47,549 nt of DNA, taken from contig JAFPWS010000073.1 of assembly GCA_017412705.1 (NCBI GenBank), positions 1-47,549 of the forward strand, read 5' to 3'. The notes below the pieces were generated by a model that saw only the letters and a program-made list of their open reading frames with translations, ran no database searches and was not told where the DNA came from. The stretch comes from Prevotella sp. (GTDB taxonomy: Bacteria > Bacteroidota > Bacteroidia > Bacteroidales > Bacteroidaceae). Shown piece by piece: positions 1 through 8,952 of the stretch (position 1 is the first letter of the stretch; each line of letters begins with the position of its first letter). A program made the translations under genes and the position numbers.

Positions 1-970
1 CAGCCGTGTGTTTTTTTTATTTCCAGTCGTCATCGACTGCATATCGCTTTGAGTCTTTTTCCTTGCTTTTTCAAGAGTGAGGCTCACCAAGTGGCCTTCG
101 CCAAGAAATTCTGCGAGAAATTTTGTGGAATACCCAGATTGGCACAATCTGTGGAAGGCTGCCGCATAATTTATCCCGGAATAGCTTGCGGTTCTTGGTA
201 TGGCTACGGGCCTCGCTAATTTTGCAAGGGAAAAACGGCTCGCTGAAAGCGTTATGCACCGTTATCGGTGGAAATGACACACGAGTGGACGAAGATAATC
301 CAGAAAAGACGCTACTCATCGTGCTGTTGCCGTTGGTACGACGGATTGTTTTACATAGCTGCATCTGACTGTCACCAATGGATTCTGCCAGGAAAGCCCT
401 TTGACATCTCGCAAGGTAGGGGAACAAACAGGATTACCATTCAGACCTGCAATAAGGAGTGTGATGTTACAGCCAGCAGACAATGCTATGCGGTGGTGCA
501 GACATCAAAGAATGAAGATGTTTGAACCGCTGTTCAGGGTGTGTGTGACTATCATCAGGCACATTCTCCCTTAACAGAGTAGAGCACTGTCCGCTATCAG
601 GACGCAACGTTATTCTACGTTTACAGGTCAGAATAGTTTCCGTCGAGCAGGAACCCCCGAAGAGAGATATTCATGAACTTTCAGGGCAGACCAAGAGCCA
701 ATGGAGGAGTAGGATGTAGCGGTAGTTTTAAATGCTATCTGATGGATAAACTGGCGAGACAGGGGCCACACTGACAGACATCTGACGGCGACCAAAGCAG
801 CTGACGTGTCATCCAGGCTGGTACCCCAAGCTCCATGAGCTGCCGGGGATGAGCAGGGATGGAACATTAGCAGCTGCCAGGAGTGGGACATGTCCGTCAA
901 TGTAGTCGTGCCGCGAGTGAGTATTTGACGGTGATAGACTTATTATTTTTCTTTAAATGAAGTTAATATA
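1..970. other. Gene-poor left edge, no confident gene
   Basis: Only short, mutually overlapping frames are visible here, none with a recognisable domain and none with a TAnnTTTG promoter at a sensible distance. On the minus strand a frame without an ATG stays open from about position 250 to the window edge and reads like protein (… FLAEFLGEGHLVSLTLEKAR …), so the 3' part of a decayed or truncated gene may run off the left end. The rest looks like degenerate coding DNA next to an integrase. I assign no function. Confidence 0.4.
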
Positions 971-1002
971 TTTGTTAATATAGGTGCTATTTGGTAATTT
1001 TG
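971..1002 (+). promoter_or_regulatory. Bacteroidetes promoter for the small gene at 1018
   Basis: TTTG at 971-974, a 20-bp gap, then TAATTTTG at 995-1002. This is the exact -33/-7 arrangement of the phylum's housekeeping sigma factor and puts the transcript start about 9 nt before the ATG at 1018. Confidence 0.65.
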
Positions 1003-1017
1003 AATAAAAATTGATTT

Positions 1018-1233
1018 ATGGATTCTAAGAAAAGACATATTAAAGTTATCCATGTACATTTTCTACATGGTCACAAGAACTACTATTTTGGTAGTGTCAG
1101 CGGTGTCTATCGTAAGTTCACGGATGCAGATATAGGATGTAAGTCCTGGCAACTCAGACATCAGCTACGTTACGACGGAAGTACATACATCAACAGTCTT
1201 GTTGTTGTGTTCCGTTCTGTATTGTTAAGATAG
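1018..1233 (+). CDS. Small conserved-type hypothetical protein (71 aa)
   Basis: This is a 71-residue basic protein with no signal peptide or membrane segment. It holds HVHFLHGHKNYYFGSVSGVY, followed by FTDADIGC. I recall similar short proteins with a YYFGS-type motif in Bacteroides/Prevotella mobile regions, but no function is known to me. It has its own well-spaced promoter. Its stop is directly adjacent to the end of the convergent integrase gene, which is typical of cargo or regulatory genes in small integrated elements. It is probably a real gene. Confidence 0.55.
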   Translation: MDSKKRHIKVIHVHFLHGHKNYYFGSVSGVYRKFTDADIGCKSWQLRHQLRYDGSTYINSLVVVFRSVLLR

Positions 1234-2715
1234 TTATCTTACCATTCTTATGTAGTCTTTCTTTTGTTGTTTGTCTATGTTCTCTATACGTATTTGCACC
1301 ATTGAGCGCGGTGGTATGGTGTCAGGAAGCTTTTTCATCAATGCGTTGATGACTTCTTCTATATTATTGAATCCCACATCTTCTATCGTGTTCAATATGC
1401 GCCCTTTGAAATATAACGTTCCCTTTACAAGCTGCTTTGCAGAAAAGCGGAAGAATTCGCTTTCCGGTTCATCATTTTGGTTGGCTGACGATTTGTCGTC
1501 AGTGAAGAAAATCTTTTCTATAACTTTTTCGTTAAGCACCCAAGCAGGAGTAAAGTCTATTTTTACGTAAATACGTGCCATCTTTGTTTTGTGGGCGTGA
1601 TTGAGTCCAAAATCCACTTCAGCAAGTGATGCTCCACATTCGTTTTGGGCTACTGTTGCCCAGGTATGTCGGAATGTGTATGCACTATAGCTTTTACCGT
1701 GTTCTATTCCGAGAACCTTTTCGCAAATTTGCCTTATGCCAACATTGACATTGGCATTGAAGCTGTCATACGATGACAAACGCTTATGGAAGTTTAACAA
1801 ATAGGGAGAGTCGGTTTTATCGAGATATTTTTCGATGATGTCGTTTAAGATATTGGGTACTCTTATTTCAAAGTAGGCTTTGTCTGTTCTTGCCGTACGC
1901 GTTTTACGTCGCTCATATGATATGATGCCGTTATTATAGTTTTTCTTTTCGAGGTAGAAGAGATCCACTGTATTTATACCAGCAAGGCATAGTATCATCA
2001 TGGCCACGTCCCTTCCAAGTTCCGACAGAGGAAATTTTCTATCACTCTCTGGTAGTGGCGCTGTGAAGAAAGCTCTGCATTCTTCCATTGTGATTGCTCT
2101 TTGCCTTGGTGTATCACACTTCGGGATTTTCACCTTTGGCCATGGGTTTGTTGTTATTCTGAGCAAACCCGTATCATAGTCATTGTAATCCAACAGGGCT
2201 TGTTTGAATATCTGTCGCACACAGACAGGGTATTGTTCCTTTGCCCTGGCTGTTGATGACAGAGACTTTATCCATCCATTGATAAATCCAGATGTCAGAT
2301 GTGAGAACATCACTTTTGTTGTACCAGCATAGCGTTCCATATGTTGGTATGCCAGTTCATAAGTCCTGGCATTACGAGCATGTCCATCTGCTATCATTCT
2401 TGCTTGATACTGACGTGCATAGTCAGAAAAGCATACGTCTGATGTTCCTTCCTTCAGGAACTGGACAACTTCTTGTACTGTCCATGTCTTTGTGTCAACC
2501 TTATTCAGCCGTTCAATATAATTGGTGATAAGCATGTCACAAGCTTTTCTTACATAGGGGTCTTTAATCTCATTCGTGCTTTTCACGAGTCCTTTATTAT
2601 CTACCATTTTATTTGTTTTCATAAAGAATGGTTTTCTATTATGGACAACACGAATATAGACGGGCCAATAGCCGTCTGTCCTTTGCTTCTGTACTACAAT
2701 TTTAAATGTGGCCAT
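1234..2715 (-). CDS. Tyrosine recombinase / integrase, Bacteroidetes type
   Basis: A 493-residue site-specific recombinase. Residues 1-90 resemble the arm-binding domain (FKIVVQKQRTDGYWPVYIRV), about 95-190 the SAM-like core-binding domain, and about 205-400 the catalytic domain. Visible catalytic-region motifs are AGINTVDL (245-252), YTFRHTWAT (347-355), LNHAHKTKMARIY (371-383), with Tyr383 as the likely nucleophile. The first catalytic Arg position appears to be Asn248 and the HxxR His appears to be Tyr347; both are tolerated in some Bacteroidetes integrases as I recall. About 90 extra residues follow the catalytic domain. No clear promoter is visible, but direct repeats lie just upstream of the start. 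It probably mobilises, or once mobilised, the DNA to its left. Confidence 0.88.
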   Translation of the reverse strand: MATFKIVVQKQRTDGYWPVYIRVVHNRKPFFMKTNKMVDNKGLVKSTNEIKDPYVRKACDMLITNYIERLNKVDTKTWTVQEVVQFLKEGTSDVCFSDYARQYQARMIADGHARNARTYELAYQHMERYAGTTKVMFSHLTSGFINGWIKSLSSTARAKEQYPVCVRQIFKQALLDYNDYDTGLLRITTNPWPKVKIPKCDTPRQRAITMEECRAFFTAPLPESDRKFPLSELGRDVAMMILCLAGINTVDLFYLEKKNYNNGIISYERRKTRTARTDKAYFEIRVPNILNDIIEKYLDKTDSPYLLNFHKRLSSYDSFNANVNVGIRQICEKVLGIEHGKSYSAYTFRHTWATVAQNECGASLAEVDFGLNHAHKTKMARIYVKIDFTPAWVLNEKVIEKIFFTDDKSSANQNDEPESEFFRFSAKQLVKGTLYFKGRILNTIEDVGFNNIEEVINALMKKLPDTIPPRSMVQIRIENIDKQQKKDYIRMVR

Positions 2716-2723
2716 ATTTAAAT

Positions 2724-2786
2724 TTCTAAACTTATTCTTAACTTGCTCTTAACATCCCCTTGAAAAGTTCTAAACATACTCTTAAC
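2724..2786. repeat. Direct repeats upstream of the integrase
   Basis: TTCTAAACTTATTCTTAAC (2724-2742) recurs as TTCTAAACATACTCTTAAC (2768-2786) with 17 of 19 positions equal, and CTCTTAACAT appears once more at 2746-2753. Position and spacing suit arm-type binding sites of the integrase, or an operator for its own promoter. This is inference from position only. Confidence 0.5.
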
Positions 2787-2827
2787 ATTTGCCTAAATAA
2801 TACATAATTATCATGTAAAGAATGTTA

Positions 2828-2876
2828 TAAAAAAGTTGGATATAACCTCCTATTTTTAAGAGAGTTACACCCAACT
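2828..2876 (-). terminator. Rho-independent terminator of ppdK
   Basis: Read on the minus strand, AGTTGGGTGTAAC (2864-2876) pairs with GTTATATCCAACT (2834-2846) through G-U wobbles and is followed by a run of T (2828-2833). It lies just past the ppdK stop codon. Confidence 0.75.
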
Positions 2877-2899
2877 CATTCATTATCAGATGTTTTCTT

Positions 2900-5620
2900 T
2901 TACTCCTCAACAGCAGCCTGCGCGGCAGCAAGACGGGCAATGGGCACTCTAAACGGAGAGCATGATGCATAGTTCATGCCTATCTTAGCGCAGAACTTAA
3001 CTGAGCTGGGCTCACCACCATGCTCACCACAGATACCGCAACGGAGGTCAGGACGAACCTCGCGACCTTCCTTCACAGCGAACTTGATGAGACGGCCAAC
3101 ACCCTTCTGGTCGAGAACCTGGAACGGGTCAACTTTCAGAATCTTCTTGTCAAGGTAAACAGGCAGGAACGAGGCAATATCGTCACGGCTGTAACCGAAG
3201 GTCATCTGAGTCAGGTCGTTGGTACCGAATGAGAAGTACTGGGCCTCTGTTGCGATACGGTCAGCAGTCAGGGCAGCACGAGGAATCTCAATCATCGTAC
3301 CAATCTCGAACTCAACCTCGATGCCCTCAGCGGCGAAGGTCTCCTTAGCGGCATACTGGATAACATCCTTCTGCTGCTTCAACTCGTACAGCGTACCAAT
3401 CAGCGGAACCATAATCTCAGGCATAGGATTCTTACCTTCCTTCTTCAACTCGCAAGCAGCAGAGAGGATAGCCTTGGTCTGCATAGCCGTGATCTCGGGG
3501 AAGGTGATGCCCAGACGGCAGCCACGGTGTCCCAGCATGGGGTTGTTCTCGGCGAGAGAAGCAACGCGGCGCTGAATGTCCTCCAGAGAAACACCCATCT
3601 CCTTGGCCATGGTCTCCTGACCAGCCAAATCGTGGGGAACAAACTCGTGGAGAGGGGGATCGAGCAGGCGGATGTTGACGGGCAGACCGTCCATAGCCTC
3701 GAGGATACCCTTGAAGTCGGCCTTCTGATAAGGCAGCAGCTTAGCCAGAGCCTTCTCGCGTCCGGCAACGCTGTCAGAGAGAATCATCTCACGCATAGCT
3801 ACAATCTTCTTATCCTCGAAGAACATGTGCTCGGTACGTGTCAGACCGATACCCTTGGCGCCGAAGTCGCGAGCAACCTGTGCATCGTGCGGCGTATCAG
3901 CATTGGTACGAACCTGCAGCTTGGTGTACTTGTCGCAGAGGTCCATCAGCTCCTTGAAGTCGCCACTAAGCTCGGCAGCCTTGGTGGGAACCTCGCCAGC
4001 ATATACCTGACCAGTAGTACCATTCAGGGAAATGTAGTCGCCCTCCTTGTATGTGACGCCGTCAATCTCGACAGTCTTGTCCTTATAGCTAACGTTCAGC
4101 GAACCTACGCCCGATACGCAGCACTTACCCATACCACGAGCCACAACAGCAGCGTGAGAGGTCATACCGCCACGAGCAGTCAGGATACCCTCGGCTGCAG
4201 ACATACCGGCCAGATCCTCAGGAGAGGTCTCGATGCGAACAAGCACAACCTTGTGACCATCCTTGTGCCAATCCTGGGCGTCATCAGCGTGGAACACAAT
4301 CTGACCGCAGGCAGCGCCGGGAGATGCAGGCAGACCCTGAGCGATGACCTTAGCGGTAGTCAGCGCCTTCTTGTCGAAGATGGGGTGCAACAGTTCGTCG
4401 AGCTTCTGAGGCTCGCAGCGCATGATAGCAGTCTTCTCGTCAATCTTACCCTCGTGCAGCAGGTCGATGGCAATCTTCACCATAGCAGCACCAGTACGCT
4501 TACCGTTACGTGTCTGCAGGAACCACAACTTGCCTTCCTGCACGGTGAACTCCATATCCTGCATGTCACGATAGTGCTCCTCGAGCTTCTCCTGGATGCC
4601 GTTCAGCTGCTGATAAATCTCAGGCATAGCCTCCTCCATAGATGGATACTTAGCCACGCGGTCAGCCTCGCTGATACCAGCACGCTCTGCCCAACGCTGA
4701 GAGCCAATCTTGGTAATCTGCTGCGGCGTACGAATACCAGCCACAACGTCCTCGCCCTGAGCATTTACCAGATACTCACCGTTGAACAGGTTCTCACCGT
4801 TAGCGGCATCGCGGCTGAAGCACACACCCGTTGCAGAGGTGTCGCCCATGTTACCGAATACCATAGCCATCACGCTGACAGCAGTACCCCACTCGTCGGG
4901 AATTCCTTCCATCTTACGATACAGGATAGCGCGCTCGTTCATCCAAGAACGGAACACAGCGCAGATGGCGCCCCACAGCTGCTCGATAGGATCGTTGGGG
5001 AAGTCCTTGCCTGTGCGCTCCTTGATGGCAGCCTTGAAGAGCTGAACCAGCTTCTTCAGGTCGTCGACAGAGAGGTCCTTATCCAGCACAACACCGCTCT
5101 CCTTCTTCACCTTCTCGATAATCTCCTCAAACGGATCGATATCGGTCTTGTTTACAGGCTTCATCTCGAGCACCACGTCGCCATACATCTGTACGAAACG
5201 GCGGTAAGAGTCGTACACGAAGTGAGGATTGTTGGTCTTCTTCACCATACCCTCTGCAACCTCGTCGTTCAGACCCAGATTCAGGATGGTATCCATCATA
5301 CCAGGCATTGAGGCACGAGCACCCGAACGTACAGAGACGAGCAAAGGATTCTCCTTGTCGCCGAACTTCGAGTTCATCAGTGTCTCGATGTGCTTAACAG
5401 CAGCCATCACGTCGTCGTTCAGGAGCTCCATAATCTTCTCCTGACCAACCTGATAGTACTCGTTACAGCAGTCTGTAGTGATAGTGAAACCTGGAGGAAC
5501 GGGAACACCAATCAGGTTCATCTCGGCAAGGTTTGCACCCTTACCACCCAGTTCCTCACGCATTTTTGCGTTACCTTCAGCCTTACCATTACCGAAGGTA
5601 TAAACTCTTTTTTGGCTCAT
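2900..5620 (-). CDS. ppdK: Pyruvate, phosphate dikinase
   Basis: A cytosolic enzyme interconverting pyruvate, ATP and phosphate with PEP, AMP and pyrophosphate; in anaerobic Bacteroidales it serves PEP synthesis or pyrophosphate-linked glycolysis. The length of 906 residues is normal. The N-terminal ATP-grasp part opens with KGANLAEM. The phosphohistidine swivel motif GGMTSHA is at 484-490 (His489), and the C-terminal PEP-binding TIM barrel ends with GICGEHGGEPSS. The start (MSQKRVYTFG) matches the usual family start. It is a single-gene unit with its own promoter and terminator, divergent from the antiporter gene. High confidence. Confidence 0.97.
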   Translation of the reverse strand: MSQKRVYTFGNGKAEGNAKMREELGGKGANLAEMNLIGVPVPPGFTITTDCCNEYYQVGQEKIMELLNDDVMAAVKHIETLMNSKFGDKENPLLVSVRSGARASMPGMMDTILNLGLNDEVAEGMVKKTNNPHFVYDSYRRFVQMYGDVVLEMKPVNKTDIDPFEEIIEKVKKESGVVLDKDLSVDDLKKLVQLFKAAIKERTGKDFPNDPIEQLWGAICAVFRSWMNERAILYRKMEGIPDEWGTAVSVMAMVFGNMGDTSATGVCFSRDAANGENLFNGEYLVNAQGEDVVAGIRTPQQITKIGSQRWAERAGISEADRVAKYPSMEEAMPEIYQQLNGIQEKLEEHYRDMQDMEFTVQEGKLWFLQTRNGKRTGAAMVKIAIDLLHEGKIDEKTAIMRCEPQKLDELLHPIFDKKALTTAKVIAQGLPASPGAACGQIVFHADDAQDWHKDGHKVVLVRIETSPEDLAGMSAAEGILTARGGMTSHAAVVARGMGKCCVSGVGSLNVSYKDKTVEIDGVTYKEGDYISLNGTTGQVYAGEVPTKAAELSGDFKELMDLCDKYTKLQVRTNADTPHDAQVARDFGAKGIGLTRTEHMFFEDKKIVAMREMILSDSVAGREKALAKLLPYQKADFKGILEAMDGLPVNIRLLDPPLHEFVPHDLAGQETMAKEMGVSLEDIQRRVASLAENNPMLGHRGCRLGITFPEITAMQTKAILSAACELKKEGKNPMPEIMVPLIGTLYELKQQKDVIQYAAKETFAAEGIEVEFEIGTMIEIPRAALTADRIATEAQYFSFGTNDLTQMTFGYSRDDIASFLPVYLDKKILKVDPFQVLDQKGVGRLIKFAVKEGREVRPDLRCGICGEHGGEPSSVKFCAKIGMNYASCSPFRVPIARLAAAQAAVEE

Positions 5621-5671
5621 AAATCAGATAAATATTACGATTAACATTAAATAAATTGTTTTCTATTCGTG

Positions 5672-5703
5672 CAAAGTTACGATAAAAATATTAACCCTGC
5701 AAG
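5672..5703 (-). promoter_or_regulatory. Promoter of ppdK
   Basis: On the minus strand TAACTTTG (plus-strand CAAAGTTA 5672-5679) lies 20 bp downstream of CTTG (5700-5703). The leader to the ATG at 5620 is about 45 nt. Confidence 0.6.
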
Positions 5704-5740
5704 TATTTAGCAAAATTTTGCAATGTATAAGTAGCAAAAA

Positions 5741-5772
5741 TTTGGTTTTTCACTCACTTCTTCGTACCTTTG
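5741..5772 (+). promoter_or_regulatory. Promoter of the NhaC-type antiporter operon
   Basis: TTTG (5741-5744), a 20-bp gap, TACCTTTG (5765-5772). It lies inside the longest open frame, which rules out the upstream ATG at 5718. The predicted transcript begins only a few bases before the ATG at 5781, so the leader is almost absent. Confidence 0.75.
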
Positions 5773-5780
5773 CATCCATT

Positions 5781-7055
5781 ATGAAGAAAGGCTTGTTAGC
5801 TTTATCGCCCCTGATGGTGTTCATTGTACTGTATCTGGTCACGGGTATTATTGCGCGCGACTTTTATAAGGTACCCATCACCGTAGCCTTCATGATAGCC
5901 AGCATTTACGCTGTCATCATCTATGGCGGACGCCCCATCCGCGAGCGCATCAATGTCTTCAGCAAGGGAGCCGGCACAACGCAGATGATGCTCATGATGT
6001 GGATTTTCGTGCTGGCAGGTGCTTTTGCCAATTCTGCCAAGCTGATGGGTTCCATCGACGCTACCGTCAACCTGGCGCTGATGATGATGCCCGACGAAAT
6101 GCTGCTGGCCGGACAATTCCTCGCCGCCTGCTTCATCTCCTTATCCATCGGCACCAGCGTAGGCACCATCGTCGCACTAACTCCTATTGCCGCAGGCATC
6201 GCCCAGCAGACAGGAGCCTCCGTGCCGCTCATGACTTCCATCATCGTTGGTGGCTCGTTCTTTGGCGACAACCTCTCCTTCATCTCCGACACCACCATAA
6301 TGGCCACCTCTACACAAGGCTGCAGGCTTAGCGACAAGTTCCGCGTCAACTCGTTCATCGTCATCCCTGCGGCATTGGTCATCCTGGTTGTCTACATCCT
6401 CATGGGCTTGGGCATCACTATTCCCCAGCCGTCTTCCGACGTCGCCTTTGTCAAGGTGACACCCTATCTGGCTGTACTTGTGACAGCCATCTTCGGCCTG
6501 AACGTAATGGCTGTACTGACGCTGGGCATCCTGCTGACAGGTGTCATCGGCATTGCTGACGGCACTTTCGATGTCTTCAGCTGGTTTCAGGCCATGGGTG
6601 AAGGCATTGTCGGTATGGGCGAACTCATCATCATTACCATGATGGCTGGCGGGTTGCTGGAAATTGTCAAGCAACAGGGTGGCATCAACTTCATCATCGA
6701 GCGACTCACCCGTCACGTTCATACCAAGCGGGGGGCCGAACTCTCTATTGCGGCGCTGGTGTCGCTGGTCAATCTCTGTACGGCCAACAATACGGTAGCC
6801 ATCCTAACAGTGGGAGGCATCACCAAGCAGATAGGCGACCGCTACGGTGTCGACAGCCGTAAGGCAGCATCCATCCTCGACACCTTCTCTTGCATGACGC
6901 AGGGAGTCATACCCTACGGAGCACAGTTGCTGATAGCTGCCGGGCTCGCCTCGCTCAATCCTATCAGCATACTACCCTACCTCTATTATCCGCTGGCCTT
7001 AGGTGCGGCAGCATTGGTGGCTATAATATTCAGATATCCCAAACGCTACTCATGA
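5781..7055 (+). CDS. NhaC-family Na+/H+ antiporter
   Basis: A 424-residue inner-membrane protein with about ten to twelve hydrophobic segments. It carries the NhaC-family signatures SIGTSVGTIVALTPIAAG and GGSFFGDNLSFISDTT, where polar residues sit in membrane helices and are expected to take part in cation exchange. Family members exchange Na+ for H+ or, in some branches, amino acids or organic acids such as malate and lactate, so the substrate is not certain. The start at MKKGLLALSP is chosen because the promoter's -7 box ends 8 bp upstream. Its stop overlaps the next start (ATGA at 7052-7055), so the two are translationally coupled. Confidence 0.9.
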   Translation: MKKGLLALSPLMVFIVLYLVTGIIARDFYKVPITVAFMIASIYAVIIYGGRPIRERINVFSKGAGTTQMMLMMWIFVLAGAFANSAKLMGSIDATVNLALMMMPDEMLLAGQFLAACFISLSIGTSVGTIVALTPIAAGIAQQTGASVPLMTSIIVGGSFFGDNLSFISDTTIMATSTQGCRLSDKFRVNSFIVIPAALVILVVYILMGLGITIPQPSSDVAFVKVTPYLAVLVTAIFGLNVMAVLTLGILLTGVIGIADGTFDVFSWFQAMGEGIVGMGELIIITMMAGGLLEIVKQQGGINFIIERLTRHVHTKRGAELSIAALVSLVNLCTANNTVAILTVGGITKQIGDRYGVDSRKAASILDTFSCMTQGVIPYGAQLLIAAGLASLNPISILPYLYYPLALGAAALVAIIFRYPKRYS

Positions 7056-7420
7056 AAGACGTTATCATCCGAAACATAGAACGACTGCTCTTGCTCGACG
7101 CAGACGGCGGCGAGCAAGAACGCATAGAGCCCATGTCCGAGTGGAAATGGAACAAGCTCTACCAGATTGTCAGTAAATATCAGCTGGGGCCTTGGATTGC
7201 CGATGGCCTCAAGGCTTACGAGAACGACTTCTTCCTGCAGATGTCCCCCACCCTTCGGCAGATGTTCTTCGACTTGCAGGGAGAAAAGGATGAGGAGTTG
7301 CTCGAGCGCTTCCTGCTACAGGTAGAGCGCTCGCAAGGCACCCTGCACCATCTGACCAAGCGCTCGCTGGCTGCCTATGCCAACGAACTCATCAAGAACA
7401 TCAAGAACATCGAGGAGTAA
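7052..7420 (+). CDS. Hypothetical protein coupled to the antiporter (122 aa)
   Basis: The start is set by the ATGA overlap with the antiporter stop. The protein is soluble, acidic and mostly helical, without a signal peptide. It contains WKWNKLYQIVSKYQLGPWIADGL, reminiscent (weakly) of the leading helices of uncharacterised nucleotidyltransferase-like proteins, but no catalytic motif is seen. I do not recognise the family. The coupling suggests co-expression in fixed ratio with the antiporter. Confidence 0.7.
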   Translation: MKDVIIRNIERLLLLDADGGEQERIEPMSEWKWNKLYQIVSKYQLGPWIADGLKAYENDFFLQMSPTLRQMFFDLQGEKDEELLERFLLQVERSQGTLHHLTKRSLAAYANELIKNIKNIEE

Positions 7421-7437
7421 GGTCCCGTGTTTCACGC

Positions 7438-8067
7438 TTAAAGTCCACTTGCCGGAACCTCAACAGCCTGAGACTCCTGCTGTTGTATGGCAGCGTTCAG
7501 GCTATCACCCTTCTGCTGGGCTTCCTGTCTCTTGGCTTCTTCGGTCAGACTTTCATAGTTGGCCTTCGCAACGTCGAAGTACAATCCGTCGCTATGGTTG
7601 TCCAAATAGGTTTTATACGATGCTATCGTGTTTACATTGGCCGCCAGCTCCCAATCCAGCGAGTCAATGATGAGCCTGGCCTCAATATTGTGCACGTTCT
7701 GGGGATACAGCATCATGTACTTGAGCAAGGCGGTCTTCGACTTGCTACGGATGACATTCATCCATTCCGCATCAATCTTCTTGAGCTTCTCCAGACGGTC
7801 CGTCACCGTTTCACGATGCGCCTGCGGGGCAGTCACGTAGATATCAAGGAAGTTCTGCAGTACAGCAGGCTCGTTGCTCTGAATGGCATTCTCGTAGGCA
7901 TACTGCTCGCTCTGCCCCTGTGTCTGCTCATAGAAAAAATAACCGGCACCACCTGCGCCTATTCCCAACAACAGCACGATGGCGAGCACTATCCACAAAC
8001 CCTTATGGCTGCGCTTGGGTTCCTCTACCTCTATCTCTCTTCCGCAATCAGGACATTTGACAAACAT
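7438..8067 (-). CDS. Zinc-ribbon-start membrane protein, unknown function
   Basis: 209 residues. The N-terminus MFVKCPDCGREIEVEEP is half a zinc ribbon (one CxxC). It is followed by a basic stretch and one transmembrane helix (about 26-47, WIVLAIVLLLGIGAGG), then a mainly helical extracytoplasmic region rich in Q, E and A with repeat-like helices, and a glutamine-rich tail. Such ribbon-TM-helix proteins are common in Bacteroidetes and unassigned. It lies 45 bp downstream of the lysozyme gene on the same strand and may share its transcript. Confidence 0.75.
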   Translation of the reverse strand: MFVKCPDCGREIEVEEPKRSHKGLWIVLAIVLLLGIGAGGAGYFFYEQTQGQSEQYAYENAIQSNEPAVLQNFLDIYVTAPQAHRETVTDRLEKLKKIDAEWMNVIRSKSKTALLKYMMLYPQNVHNIEARLIIDSLDWELAANVNTIASYKTYLDNHSDGLYFDVAKANYESLTEEAKRQEAQQKGDSLNAAIQQQESQAVEVPASGL

Positions 8068-8112
8068 CTTCTTTTCTCCTTCTATTATTAATTATTGTAC
8101 CTTACTTATATA

Positions 8113-8862
8113 TTAGTGCTTAAAACGTATCTCCCTCAAACTGTGCTTTCCCATGAAACGGCTCTTGTCCACATAGCCGTTGATGCCTACGATGCGACCC
8201 TTGGCCGAATACTGCCACATGGTGTAGTCGCGATCGTCGGCCAGCACAGGAGGTTCCTCCGTATACATGGCTATCATCAGCTGGTAGTCGTCTACCTTCC
8301 CCCTCAGATGCTTGTTGTAGAAGTTGCGGAAGGTGTAGATCAGAGGCTTCTGGTGATATGCCTCCTCCACCAAGTCGAGGAAGTAGAACAGCGAGTCGCA
8401 GAACACATCTGTCGACAGCCCTCCCGTTGACTCAATGTCTATCATCGGCACCAGATCCTGCTCGCCAGGCAGGCATTGCGACATGAAGTTCTGCAGTTGC
8501 TTCTGCTGGTCAGTCAGCGGACGATAGAAATGGTAGCTGCCCACCTTCAGCCCATAACGGTGAGCCAGTTCGATGTTGCGCTCGAAGGTAGCGTCAATGC
8601 GGTCACCACCCTCTGTAGCCTTCAAATAGACGTAGGCCATCTTGGTGTTGTCGCCCACCGTCTCCCAGAACACGCTGCCCTGATAGTGACTCAGGTCAAT
8701 GCCGTGAATGTGTGAGCAGGTATCCTCGCACAGTATGTTAGGATTGCCCTTCGGCACCACAATGGTGTCCTCCTGCTCTTCCTCCACACCGACCTCTTCC
8801 TGGGCGCGTGCTTGGTCAGCTAAAAATGAGCATATAGCGATTAAAAACAGTAATTTCTTCAT
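8113..8862 (-). CDS. GH25-family lysozyme (N-acetylmuramidase), secreted
   Basis: 249 residues. A signal peptide (MKKLLFLIAICSFLADQARA) is followed by an acidic linker and a GH25 catalytic barrel. Expected active-site residues are visible: GIDLSHYQG (Asp56) and the paired acids in PMIDIES (Asp142, Glu144), with the barrel motif KATEGG near 81-86 and a late MWQYS. GH25 enzymes cut the beta-1,4 bond between MurNAc and GlcNAc in peptidoglycan. The ATG at 8862 is chosen over 8886 because it starts the signal peptide and the -7 box lies 22 bp upstream. Likely periplasmic cell-wall turnover. Confidence 0.92.
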   Translation of the reverse strand: MKKLLFLIAICSFLADQARAQEEVGVEEEQEDTIVVPKGNPNILCEDTCSHIHGIDLSHYQGSVFWETVGDNTKMAYVYLKATEGGDRIDATFERNIELAHRYGLKVGSYHFYRPLTDQQKQLQNFMSQCLPGEQDLVPMIDIESTGGLSTDVFCDSLFYFLDLVEEAYHQKPLIYTFRNFYNKHLRGKVDDYQLMIAMYTEEPPVLADDRDYTMWQYSAKGRIVGINGYVDKSRFMGKHSLREIRFKH

Positions 8863-8883
8863 CTTTATCTGAAAATTTAGCTG

Positions 8884-8891
8884 CAAAGGTA
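8884..8891 (-). promoter_or_regulatory. -7 box for the lysozyme gene
   Basis: TACCTTTG on the minus strand, 22 bp before the ATG. A good -33 element is not evident. It is back to back with the protease promoter at 8914-8943. Confidence 0.5.
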
Positions 8892-8913
8892 ATAAAAAGT
8901 TTAGAGTTTAGTG

Positions 8914-8943
8914 TTGAGAGTTGGGATAATTTTCGTAACTTTG
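8914..8943 (+). promoter_or_regulatory. Promoter of the clostripain-type gene
   Basis: TTG (8914-8916), a 19-bp gap, TAACTTTG (8936-8943). The start codon at 8953 is only 9 bp past the box. Confidence 0.6.
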
Positions 8944-8952
8944 CCGAAAATT

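Noticed and set aside
3527-5311. 594-codon open frame antisense to ppdK
   Set aside because: A shadow of a strongly biased coding sequence; no domain, while ppdK on the other strand is complete.
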